Shown piece after piece: positions 1 to 6,322 of a stretch of DNA of 24,934 bases (within the stretch, counting starts at the first letter, position 1; the number at the start of each line of letters is the position of its first letter). The translations under genes were made by a program, and so were the position numbers. This DNA comes from JBMOLL01 sp049325415. GTDB lineage: Bacteria > Bacteroidota > Bacteroidia > Bacteroidales > GCA-2748055. The stretch lies in the NCBI GenBank assembly GCA_049325415.1, contig JBMOLL010000005.1:1-24934 (forward strand). Direction: 5' to 3'. The notes under the pieces were generated by a model. It did not search any database, was not told where the DNA came from, and saw only the letters and a list, made by a program, of their open reading frames with translations.

Positions 1-684
1 GGTCAGATCGTGAGCAATCTGGCGGACGACCATCAGGTCGTGGCTGATAAACAGGATGGAAAGACCATGTTTTTCCTGAAGTTCCTTCAGAAGGGAAAGG
101 ATTTTTTTCTGCACGGTTACATCCAGGGCCGTGGTAGGCTCATCGGCAATCAGCAGGGAAGGGTTCATAGCCAGGGCCATGGCGATCATGACCCGCTGTC
201 TCTGTCCGCCCGAGAGCTGGTGCGGCCACGACCGGTAGATCCTCCGGGGATCGGGGAGCCTCACTTCGTTAAAAAGATCGAGTACCCGTTCCCTGGCTTC
301 TTTTTTTCCGGCACCCAGGTGGAGTTCAAGCCCTTCGCTCACCTGGAGCCCGCAGCGAATGGAGGGATTCAGGGAGGTCATCGGTTCCTGGAAGATCATG
401 GCGATTTCTTTTCCGCGTACACGGTTCATGCCTTTTTCATCCAGCTTAAAAAGTGAAAGTGTCTGTTGACCGTCTTTCATGAGTTCTGCCTGTCCCGACC
501 GGATCTCCACTCCCGGGGGGAGCAGCCTGAGCAGTGAAAGTGCCGTGAGGGTCTTGCCGGAGCCGGATTCCCCGACGATCCCCATGGTAGTGCCTTTCCT
601 GATGGTCAGCGAGAGCCTGTCGACCAGGATCTTATCCCCCGAAACAATCTGCAGTCCGGAAACCGACAGGAGGGCCTCATTCAT
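1..684 (-). CDS. Peptide/nickel-type ABC transporter ATP-binding protein, C-terminus cut by window edge
   Basis: Cytoplasmic ATPase predicted to power import of oligopeptides or similar solutes. All 228 visible residues are open and the frame runs off the left edge. The complete set of ABC motifs is visible: Walker A GESGSGKT at residues 38-45, Q-loop glutamine 99 in FQEPMTSLNP, signature LSGGQRQR from 157, Walker B LLIADEPTTALD from 177 and the H-loop histidine 215 in ISHD. The QEPMTSLNP sequence is characteristic of the DppD/OppD branch. In Bacteroidota this subunit is often fused to a second, DppF-like ATPase domain; whether that is so here cannot be seen. The start codon overlaps the stop of the upstream 161-residue gene (ATGAATGA), implying translational coupling. 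No permease or binding-protein gene is visible, so the substrate is unknown. Confidence 0.9.
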   Translation of the reverse strand, partial: MNEALLSVSGLQIVSGDKILVDRLSLTIRKGTTMGIVGESGSGKTLTALSLLRLLPPGVEIRSGQAELMKDGQQTLSLFKLDEKGMNRVRGKEIAMIFQEPMTSLNPSIRCGLQVSEGLELHLGAGKKEARERVLDLFNEVRLPDPRRIYRSWPHQLSGGQRQRVMIAMALAMNPSLLIADEPTTALDVTVQKKILSLLKELQEKHGLSILFISHDLMVVRQIAHDLT

Positions 685-1162
685 GATAATTCTTTTTCCG
701 CTGTACAACCACTTTGTTTTCCTGCAGTTGGATATCCCAGGACGGATGCATCACCTGCAAGGCTTTCCTGTAATAAAGCCTGGTTCGGATGCTGGCACCC
801 GTGCGGGCCTCATCACCCTTGTACTCCCCGGAAAATTCATAGCTCAGAGAATAGGAATGATGCTCGTGGTAGATCCTGACTATTTCAAGGACGGTGGCAA
901 TGATCCGATAGACCTCGCCCCGGTTGGTTTCGCTGTATTCGTCCTCGAATTCGTCGTTCAGAACACTGAAATTGATGATATTCTCAAGATAGTTGCTTTT
1001 TTTCTTGGCGAAGAGCACTTCATACTGCAGGCCGGATCCCGTCACGAAATAATAGGCAGCCCCTGAGGCGATTTCAGGTCGTCTGATCTCGTAGGGCTCA
1101 ATCTCCGCGATAAAGTTATCCCGGAGCAGCGGACTGTTGCCATGTTCCAGAAATTCCTCCAT
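677..1162 (-). CDS. Conserved-looking protein of unknown function, between radA and the ABC ATPase
   Basis: A 161-residue acidic to neutral soluble protein that I do not recognise with certainty. It has no signal peptide or membrane segment. It alternates predicted strands and one long helix (around IIATVLEIVRIYHEHH) and has aromatic-rich strands such as AAYYFVTGSGLQYEVLFAKK. That layout is reminiscent of small Bacteroidota-only domains such as the DUF6934/DUF6169 type, but this is only a resemblance from memory. It is very probably a real gene: its start shares one base with the radA stop (TGATG) and its stop overlaps the start of the ABC ATPase by eight bases. Translation of all three is therefore likely coupled. 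The context (DNA repair ATPase, transporter ATPase) does not suggest a function. Confidence 0.75.
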   Translation of the reverse strand: MEEFLEHGNSPLLRDNFIAEIEPYEIRRPEIASGAAYYFVTGSGLQYEVLFAKKKSNYLENIINFSVLNDEFEDEYSETNRGEVYRIIATVLEIVRIYHEHHSYSLSYEFSGEYKGDEARTGASIRTRLYYRKALQVMHPSWDIQLQENKVVVQRKKNYHE

Positions 1163-2520
1163 CAGCCGAAGAGATTTTTAGGAAGTTCCTGGACCCGGTT
1201 CACAGGAACGATCTCAATACTTGTCTTGCCGTTTTTCATGCTTTTCCTGTTGGCTCCGGGGATAAAGATCCTCCTGAAGCCGAGTTTTTCGGCTTCGCCG
1301 ACCCGCTGTTCGATCCGGTTTACCGCCCTGATCTCGCCCGACAGGCCCACCTCACCGGCAAAGCAACTGTCGCTTTCGACGGCGATGTCGACGGTGGAGG
1401 AAAGGATGGCGGCAACGACGGCAAGGTCGGTGGCCGGATCGTCGACCCGGATCCCCCCGGCAATATTGATAAACACATCTTTGGCGGCCAGGCGGAAGCT
1501 TGCTCTTTTTTCAAGTACGGCCAGGAGCATGCTCAGGCGCCTCAGGTCAAAACCCGTTGAGGTCCGCTGGGGTGTTCCGTAAACGGCGGAGCTGACAAGC
1601 GCCTGAACCTCGATCATAAGGGGCCGGGCGCCTTCCATGTTGGCAGCGACAGCCGAGCCGCTGAGGTCTTCCGGCTGCCTGTTGATAAGGATCTCCGAAG
1701 GATTGATGATCTCCGTGAGACCGTCGCTCCTCATTTCAAAGACGCCGATCTCCGAGGTGGATCCGAAGCGGTTTTTATTGGCTCTGAGGATCCGGTAGAG
1801 GTGGTGGGTATCGCCTTCGAACTGGAGCACGGTGTCGACGATATGTTCCAGCACCTTGGGCCCGGCAATGCTTCCGTCTTTGGTGATATGACCGATGAGG
1901 ATAACGGGAATGTCGGATTGTTTGGCCAGCTTAAGCAGGCGTGCTGCGCATTCACGAACCTGTGAAATACTGCCGGGCGAAGATTCTATATCTTCAGAGA
2001 AAAGGGTCTGAATGGAGTCGATGATCACCAGGTCGGGACCGAGGTGAAGGATCTGGGAAATAATCGATTGCAGGGAGGTCTCAGAGAGAACCAGGCAGTT
2101 GTTGTCCTTCATTCCCAGACGGTCGGCCCGCAGGCGGATCTGCTGCAGGCTCTCCTCCCCCGAAACATACAGGGTTTTTCCAGGATGATGCAGGGCGACC
2201 TGGAGGGCCAGGGTGGATTTTCCGATACCGGGCTCACCGCCGATCAGCACAAGCGATCCGGGAACGAGTCCGCCGCCGAGTACCCGGTTGAATTCCCCGT
2301 TACGCATGTCCCTGCGCTGTACATTTCCGGGATCGATCTCTTCCAGTTTCCTCGGGCTTCTGTTTTTATCCGGTTCAAATAGTTCCTCGTTGCGGGATGC
2401 CTTGGTAATCAGTTGTTCCACATAGCTGTTCCATTCTCCGCAGGACGGACAGCGGCCGATCCATTTGGGGGATTCGGCCCCGCAGCTCTGGCAGACATAA
2501 ACCGTTTTAGCTTTACCCAT
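1162..2520 (-). CDS. radA: DNA repair protein RadA
   Basis: RadA is a RecA-related ATPase that promotes branch migration and processing of recombination intermediates in the cytoplasm. The 452-residue length is normal for the family. An N-terminal four-cysteine zinc finger is visible (C10, C13, C24, C27 around CQSCGAESPKWIGRCPSCG). It is followed by Walker A GGEPGIGKST at residues 94-103, a Walker B-like segment LVIIDSIQT near 164-172, and the diagnostic KNRFG motif at 249-253. The C-terminal third matches the inactive Lon-protease-like domain (from about 275). The gene is preceded by its own promoter-like element at 2539-2546 and leads a coupled trio with the two downstream genes. The first ATG gives the intact zinc finger and is accepted. 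Confidence 0.97.
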   Translation of the reverse strand: MGKAKTVYVCQSCGAESPKWIGRCPSCGEWNSYVEQLITKASRNEELFEPDKNRSPRKLEEIDPGNVQRRDMRNGEFNRVLGGGLVPGSLVLIGGEPGIGKSTLALQVALHHPGKTLYVSGEESLQQIRLRADRLGMKDNNCLVLSETSLQSIISQILHLGPDLVIIDSIQTLFSEDIESSPGSISQVRECAARLLKLAKQSDIPVILIGHITKDGSIAGPKVLEHIVDTVLQFEGDTHHLYRILRANKNRFGSTSEIGVFEMRSDGLTEIINPSEILINRQPEDLSGSAVAANMEGARPLMIEVQALVSSAVYGTPQRTSTGFDLRRLSMLLAVLEKRASFRLAAKDVFINIAGGIRVDDPATDLAVVAAILSSTVDIAVESDSCFAGEVGLSGEIRAVNRIEQRVGEAEKLGFRRIFIPGANRKSMKNGKTSIEIVPVNRVQELPKNLFG

Positions 2521-2538
2521 AGAAACCGCTTTGGTGGA

Positions 2539-2546
2539 TAAAGGTA
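2539..2546 (-). promoter_or_regulatory. Putative -7 element of the radA promoter
   Basis: On the minus strand this reads TACCTTTA, seven of eight matches to the Bacteroidota -7 consensus TAnnTTTG. It would place transcription start about 13 bases before the radA ATG. A TTTG sits 23 bases upstream inside a 14-bp palindrome, a little further than the usual 19-21 bases. Assignment is by pattern only. Confidence 0.45.
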
Positions 2547-2560
2547 AATATTTTCAGGTG

Positions 2561-2574
2561 ATTTGAATTCAAAT
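2561..2574. repeat. 14-bp perfect palindrome upstream of radA
   Basis: The sequence ATTTGAATTCAAAT is identical on both strands. It covers the place where a -33 element of the radA promoter would be expected, so it could be a regulator-binding site. It may also be a chance AT-rich palindrome around an EcoRI-type hexamer. Confidence 0.4.
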
Positions 2575-2635
2575 AGTCTCAGGGAAAAAGCGGACAGGCG
2601 TTAACACACCGGGCTGCTGCGGGCGGAGACTATTT
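2571..2635. repeat. 10-bp perfect inverted repeat around the end of rfaE2
   Basis: AAATAGTCTC at 2571-2580 is the exact reverse complement of GAGACTATTT at 2626-2635, with 45 bases between. The right arm contains the rfaE2 stop codon (TAG on the minus strand). A transcript of the panC-rfaE2 operon could fold it into a long-loop hairpin just after the last codon, possibly protecting the 3' end or helping termination. No U-rich tract follows, so it is not a standard intrinsic terminator. Confidence 0.45.
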
Positions 2636-3115
2636 CATCCTGTCCAGGATGGAGCTGGAGGAGTATCCTTCAAGGAACGGCACGGTAAGCACACGGCCGC
2701 CGGAGGCAATCACCTCTTCGTAGCCTACGATGTCGGCGGCCTTGTAATCCCCGCCTTTGACCAGGATATCGGGGCGGACCATCCTGATAAGACGGAGGGG
2801 GGTGTCCTCATCAAACACGACCACGTAATCGACCTGTCGCAGGGCTGTAAGCATGATGGCCCTGGCCGCTTCATTGTTCACCGGCCGGCCGGGACCTTTC
2901 AGCCGTCGCACGGAGGCATCGCTGTTGAGGCCGATGATCAGCACGTCGCCCATCAGTGCAGCTTCGGTAAGGTAATGGATATGACCGGGATGAAGCAGGT
3001 CGAAGCATCCGTTGGTAAAAACGATCCGGTGGGCGGATCGGAATTCCGGGGTGAGCAGCTTTTCCAGTTCGCTGAATCCAAGGATTTTTCCGGTCATATG
3101 TTCCGGGTTTTTCAT
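2630..3115 (-). CDS. rfaE2: D-glycero-beta-D-manno-heptose 1-phosphate adenylyltransferase (stand-alone RfaE2/HldE C-domain)
   Basis: This nucleotidyltransferase is predicted to make ADP-heptose from heptose 1-phosphate and ATP, a cytoplasmic step in lipopolysaccharide inner-core synthesis. The 161-residue protein is a single cytidylyltransferase-like domain. The TNGCFDLLHPGH sequence carries the catalytic HxGH (HPGH, residues 42-45), and KGGDY follows later. The kinase half found in the fused enterobacterial HldE is absent; Bacteroidota usually encode it separately and it is not in this window. The start overlaps the stop of the upstream membrane protein by four bases (ATGA), so the two are co-translated. 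An internal Met7 is a possible alternative start. It is last in the panC-panD-membrane protein operon. Confidence 0.93.
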   Translation of the reverse strand: MKNPEHMTGKILGFSELEKLLTPEFRSAHRIVFTNGCFDLLHPGHIHYLTEAALMGDVLIIGLNSDASVRRLKGPGRPVNNEAARAIMLTALRQVDYVVVFDEDTPLRLIRMVRPDILVKGGDYKAADIVGYEEVIASGGRVLTVPFLEGYSSSSILDRMK

Positions 3116-4137
3116 GGGGTACCCGTTTTAGCCTGTATTTTTTTCTTTCCGGCAAAAAGCATCAGGAATGAAAACCCGCCGAGCAGGATGATCAGCAGGG
3201 TCTGCGATTCATGGCTGAGAGTGGCATAGGCGAGGCCTTCTTCCATAGAGATGCCATACACAAAAAAGAGCCCGCGGGAGGTGATCCAGTGGTAAGCGCC
3301 AAAACCGCCCTGGGTGGGTGCCGACATTCCGAGTCCGCCGATGACCAGCAGGAAGAGCCCGTCGACAAATTTCAGGTTAGCGGTGGCAGGAAGGGCAAAG
3401 ACAACGACCCAGGTCATGAAGATGTAAGTGGTCCAGATGAATACGGTATGGAAAATAAATTCCCATTTGCGTTTCATTTTATACACGGTTTTCAGGCCGG
3501 AGATCACGCCCTTGATCAGCTCACGGATTTTAATCACCAGACTGAAGCGGTAAAGTTTTTTGCGGAAAATGATCAGCAGGGCCATGATCAGCAGGGCGGA
3601 GAGGCTTATCAGCAGCCAGAAATGCCATCCTGCCCCAAAGGTGCCCGTTATTTTTTCCCCGAGGGGGATGAAGATCTTGTCTTTAAAGAAAAATCCGAAT
3701 TTCTCCGCCCGGGCAGCCAGGAGACCGATCATCAGGAGCAGAAGCATCAGCACATCGAAGGCCCTTTCCACGATCACCGTTCCGATAAGGGCGTCGACCG
3801 GTACCTTTTCCTTTTTTCCGAGGGTGACACAACGGGTGACTTCACCGATACGCGGGAAGGCCAGATTGGCAAGGTAGCCGGTCATGACGGCATAGAAGGT
3901 GTTCCAGAAAGATGGTTTGTAATTCAGCGGTGCAATGATCAGCGTCCAGCGCCTGGCGCGGCTGAAAAGCGAAAGCAGCGAAAAAACAAAGGAAAGGGCG
4001 ATCCACCAGTACCTGGCACCCTTGAGATCGGTGATGAGGGCCTGGATATTCACTCCGCGGAATGCAAAGTACAGCAATACCACGGCGATGGACAGGAAGC
4101 CGAGGAATTTGGCAGTCTGAATGATGGTTTTTTTCAA
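3112..4137 (-). CDS. Flippase-like integral membrane protein (UPF0104/YbhN/AglD family)
   Basis: A 341-residue inner-membrane protein with roughly eight hydrophobic helices, including LGFLSIAVVLLYFAF near the N-terminus and LLIILLGGFSFLMLFAG near the C-terminus. The family, related to the transmembrane part of lysylphosphatidylglycerol synthase, shows the conserved pattern here: SRARRWTLII, GYLANLAFPRIGEVTR and the late loop SAPTQGGFGAYHW. The last segment (P-x-x-G-G-x-G) is the best family marker. Such proteins are thought to move or modify lipid-linked substrates, but most, including this one, have no known substrate. It lies six bases after panD and overlaps rfaE2 by four bases, hinting at a role in envelope glycolipid metabolism; that is inference from position. 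Confidence 0.88.
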   Translation of the reverse strand: MKKTIIQTAKFLGFLSIAVVLLYFAFRGVNIQALITDLKGARYWWIALSFVFSLLSLFSRARRWTLIIAPLNYKPSFWNTFYAVMTGYLANLAFPRIGEVTRCVTLGKKEKVPVDALIGTVIVERAFDVLMLLLLMIGLLAARAEKFGFFFKDKIFIPLGEKITGTFGAGWHFWLLISLSALLIMALLIIFRKKLYRFSLVIKIRELIKGVISGLKTVYKMKRKWEFIFHTVFIWTTYIFMTWVVVFALPATANLKFVDGLFLLVIGGLGMSAPTQGGFGAYHWITSRGLFFVYGISMEEGLAYATLSHESQTLLIILLGGFSFLMLFAGKKKIQAKTGTP

Positions 4138-4143
4138 GGCTGG

Positions 4144-4494
4144 TCAGGTCAGTTTGTTGGTTGCGGTATCGGGGAAGATAATCCTGGGTTCGAAATGCCG
4201 TGCCTCTTCAAAATCCATGGTGGCATAGGAGATGATGATCACGATATCCCCGATGGCAACCTTCCTGGCTGCCGGTCCGTTCAGACAGATCTCCCCCGAA
4301 CCTCTTTCCCCGACGATGACGTAGGTATCGAAACGTTCGCCATTATTGATATTCACAACCTGGACCTTTTCGAAGGGCAGCAGGTTGGCTGCTTCGATAA
4401 GGTCTTCATCAATGGTGATGCTCCCGATATAATTCAGGTTGGATTCGGTAACGGTTACCCTGTGAATTTTGGATTTGACTATCTCAATGTACAT
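4144..4494 (-). CDS. panD: Aspartate 1-decarboxylase (proenzyme)
   Basis: PanD decarboxylates L-aspartate to beta-alanine for pantothenate and coenzyme A. The 116-residue length is typical. The self-cleavage site is visible as Gly24-Ser25 in NYIGSITID; cleavage generates the N-terminal pyruvoyl cofactor on Ser25. The downstream VVNINNGERFDTYVI and NGPAARKVAIGDIVIIISY segments are canonical. It starts nine bases after the panC stop, so the two beta-alanine/pantothenate enzymes are made from one transcript. Confidence 0.97.
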   Translation of the reverse strand: MYIEIVKSKIHRVTVTESNLNYIGSITIDEDLIEAANLLPFEKVQVVNINNGERFDTYVIVGERGSGEICLNGPAARKVAIGDIVIIISYATMDFEEARHFEPRIIFPDTATNKLT

Positions 4495-4503
4495 AACTCA
4501 AAT

Positions 4504-5346
4504 TTACGCAAAAACCATATTGTCTATTAGCCTGACCTTTCCTAAATGAACAGCTATACAGCCCACTTTGTTCACCTTCTGTTCCCAATCGGTCACAGGC
4601 ATAAGTAATTCATCATCAACAATTTCAAAGTATTCTACCTGTAAAAGAGGATGTTTGTTCACCGCTGTTGTCACCCAGGTGACCAGCTCTTCCGGTTTCA
4701 TTTTACCGGTTAGTTCCGTTGCCTCCCTTAGGACCTGGCTGATATGCGGAGCCGCGGCCCGTTCTTCACGGGAGAGGAGCTGGTTCCTTGAGCTCATGGC
4801 CAGTCCGTCGGATTCGCGGATGATCGGACAGCCAACGATCCGGACTTTCAGACCGAGGATGCCGACCAGGCGCCGGATAATCGTAAGTTGTTGGAAATCT
4901 TTCCTTCCGAAGAAGGCCACATCGGGATTGACAAGTTCAAAGAGCCGGCTGACGACCTGGGCAACCCCGTTGAAGTGCCCGGGCCTGAACCTACCTTCCA
5001 TGACCTGGTCGAGGGGATGGAGATCGAAGATCCGCGTATCCGGTTCAGGATAAATTTCTTTCACATCAGGGGCAAAGACCAGATCGGTCCTTTCCTTTTC
5101 GAGCAGGCGGAGGTCGCCTTCAAGATCGCGGGGATATCGCCGGAGATCCTCGGGGTCGTTGAACTGGGTGGGGTTGACGAAAATGCTGACAACCACCAGT
5201 CCGCATGTTTCCGAAGCAGCCCTTACCAGTGACAGATGTCCCTGGTGCAGAGCACCCATGGTCGGAACAAATCCGACACTCAGTCCCGACCGGTGTGCTT
5301 CAGCCACGGCTTGAATGATTCCGTCTGCGGTTTTTATTACTTTCAT
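4504..5346 (-). CDS. panC: Pantothenate synthetase
   Basis: PanC condenses D-pantoate and beta-alanine with ATP to give pantothenate. The 280-residue protein has the HxGH motif (HQGH, residues 34-37, in PTMGALHQGHLSLV), VSIFVNPTQF, FGRKDFQQL and the late SSRNQLLS signature. The frame extends nine codons further upstream to 5373, but I choose the ATG at 5346. It matches the family's usual N-terminus, is preceded by GAAAGG, and a -7 promoter element at 5363-5370 lies inside the extension. It leads the operon with panD, the flippase-like gene and rfaE2 and diverges from the GT5-like gene. panB, for the pantoate branch, is not in the window. Confidence 0.96.
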   Translation of the reverse strand: MKVIKTADGIIQAVAEAHRSGLSVGFVPTMGALHQGHLSLVRAASETCGLVVVSIFVNPTQFNDPEDLRRYPRDLEGDLRLLEKERTDLVFAPDVKEIYPEPDTRIFDLHPLDQVMEGRFRPGHFNGVAQVVSRLFELVNPDVAFFGRKDFQQLTIIRRLVGILGLKVRIVGCPIIRESDGLAMSSRNQLLSREERAAAPHISQVLREATELTGKMKPEELVTWVTTAVNKHPLLQVEYFEIVDDELLMPVTDWEQKVNKVGCIAVHLGKVRLIDNMVFA

Positions 5347-5353
5347 CCTTTCA

Positions 5354-5451
5354 GATTCCCCGCAAAGATACAACTTATCCTCAATTTTCGTCAGATCAAC
5401 CGATAACCGCTTTGGCCGTAAAGGGATTTAGGGGGCATATAGCGGGGAATC
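5354..5451. repeat. 10-bp inverted repeat in the panC / GT5-like divergent promoter region
   Basis: GATTCCCCGC at 5354-5363 and its exact reverse complement GCGGGGAATC at 5442-5451 lie 78 bases apart. Read in each gene's own direction the motif is GCGGGGAATC both times. On the panC side it starts at the end of the -7 box and covers the likely transcription start. On the other side it lies 11 bases upstream of the -7 box. It may be a shared regulator site; this is inference. Confidence 0.45.
5363..5370 (-). promoter_or_regulatory. Putative -7 element of the panC promoter
   Basis: The minus strand reads TATCTTTG, a full match to TAnnTTTG. Transcription would start about 10 bases before the ATG at 5346, a short leader. 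No convincing -33 TTTG is seen at the expected distance. Its position rules against the upstream ATG at 5373 as start. Confidence 0.6.
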
Positions 5452-5462
5452 AATATTTTTAG

Positions 5463-5470
5463 TAACTTTG
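5463..5470 (+). promoter_or_regulatory. Putative -7 element for the GT5-like/DUF4270/glmS run
   Basis: TAACTTTG matches the Bacteroidota -7 consensus TAnnTTTG fully. It would start transcription about 23 bases upstream of the ATG at 5499. I find no clear -33 partner. It is the only good promoter candidate I see for the three plus-strand genes that follow. Confidence 0.55.
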
Positions 5471-5498
5471 CATGGTCCAAAAATAAGGCGGGAAAATA

Positions 5499-6308
5499 AT
5501 GGAAAGTCTTAAAGTATTATATGTTTCCCAGGAGATAACGCCCTACCTACCTGAGAATGAAATTTCATACATCAGCAGGTACCTTCCCCAGGGCATCCAG
5601 GAGACAGGCCAGGAGATCAGAACTTTCATGCCTAAATACGGAAACATCAATGAACGGAGGAACCAGTTGCACGAGGTGATCCGTTTATCGGGCATGAACC
5701 TGATCATCGACGACACCGACCATCCCCTCATTATCAAGGTTGCTTCGATCCAGTCGGCCCGCATGCAGGTTTACTTCATCGACAACGACGATTATTTTCA
5801 CAGGAAAGCCACAGTAAAAGACTCTCATGGCAGATTTTTCGAAGACAATGATGAGCGCATGATCTTCTTTGCAAGGGGAGTGCTGGAAACGGTCAGGAAG
5901 CTTCGCTGGTCGCCCGACCTCGTTCACTGTCACGGGTGGTTTACCTCGCTTGTTCCATTGTATTTAAAGAAGGCTTACCGGGAAGACCCTTTGTTTGCCG
6001 ACTCAAAAGTGGTGTTTTCGGTGTATAACAACGCCTTTGAAAAACCTCTGAACCAGGCCTTTCTTACCAAGAGCATCATCGACGGGGTCACCCGGGAAGA
6101 TGTCAGCGTCATCGCCGATCCGAGCTATCCGAATCTGATTGCACTGGCGGCGAAATTTTCCGACGGAATGGTTCAGGGAAGCCCGGTCCTGAATGAACAG
6201 GCCTTGCAGGCAATAAAAAGCAGCGGCAAACCGTTTCTCGAGTATCAGTCAACAGAGGACTATATTGAGAATTATTCAAAGTTCTATCACCAGATCATTA
6301 ACGCTTAA
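5499..6308 (+). CDS. Half-length glycogen/starch synthase-like protein (GT5 N-terminal domain only)
   Basis: A 269-residue cytoplasmic protein matching the N-terminal Rossmann half of GT5 glycogen synthases: VLYVSQEITPYL at the start, LRWSPDLVHCHGWFTSLVPLYLK in the middle (the HxHxW segment, residues 145-149 approximately). Full GT5 enzymes are about 480 residues. The entire C-terminal GT-B domain, which carries ADP-glucose-binding residues, is missing here. The N-terminal K-x-G-G loop that contacts ADP-glucose is also absent, replaced by PYLPENEIS. It is not a recent truncation: the ending is clean and the next gene begins 14 bases on. From memory, this short form next to panC is widespread in Bacteroidota and is annotated glycogen synthase; catalysis seems doubtful. 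It diverges from panC and leads the run to glmS. Confidence 0.8.
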   Translation: MESLKVLYVSQEITPYLPENEISYISRYLPQGIQETGQEIRTFMPKYGNINERRNQLHEVIRLSGMNLIIDDTDHPLIIKVASIQSARMQVYFIDNDDYFHRKATVKDSHGRFFEDNDERMIFFARGVLETVRKLRWSPDLVHCHGWFTSLVPLYLKKAYREDPLFADSKVVFSVYNNAFEKPLNQAFLTKSIIDGVTREDVSVIADPSYPNLIALAAKFSDGMVQGSPVLNEQALQAIKSSGKPFLEYQSTEDYIENYSKFYHQIINA

Positions 6309-6322
6309 TCCCCTACGCATAC

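Noticed and set aside
3211..4530. 439-codon open frame on the plus strand opposite the flippase-like gene, panD and the end of panC
   Set aside because: It has no recognisable domain, is Gly/Asp/Gln-rich with low-complexity composition, and spans three clearly real genes on the other strand. It is a by-product of codon usage.
5499..6308. Reading the half-length GT5 gene as a recent truncation or frameshifted glycogen synthase
   Set aside because: No C-terminal GT5 remnant is found in any frame downstream; the next gene begins 14 bases on, and this short form is, from memory, common in the phylum.
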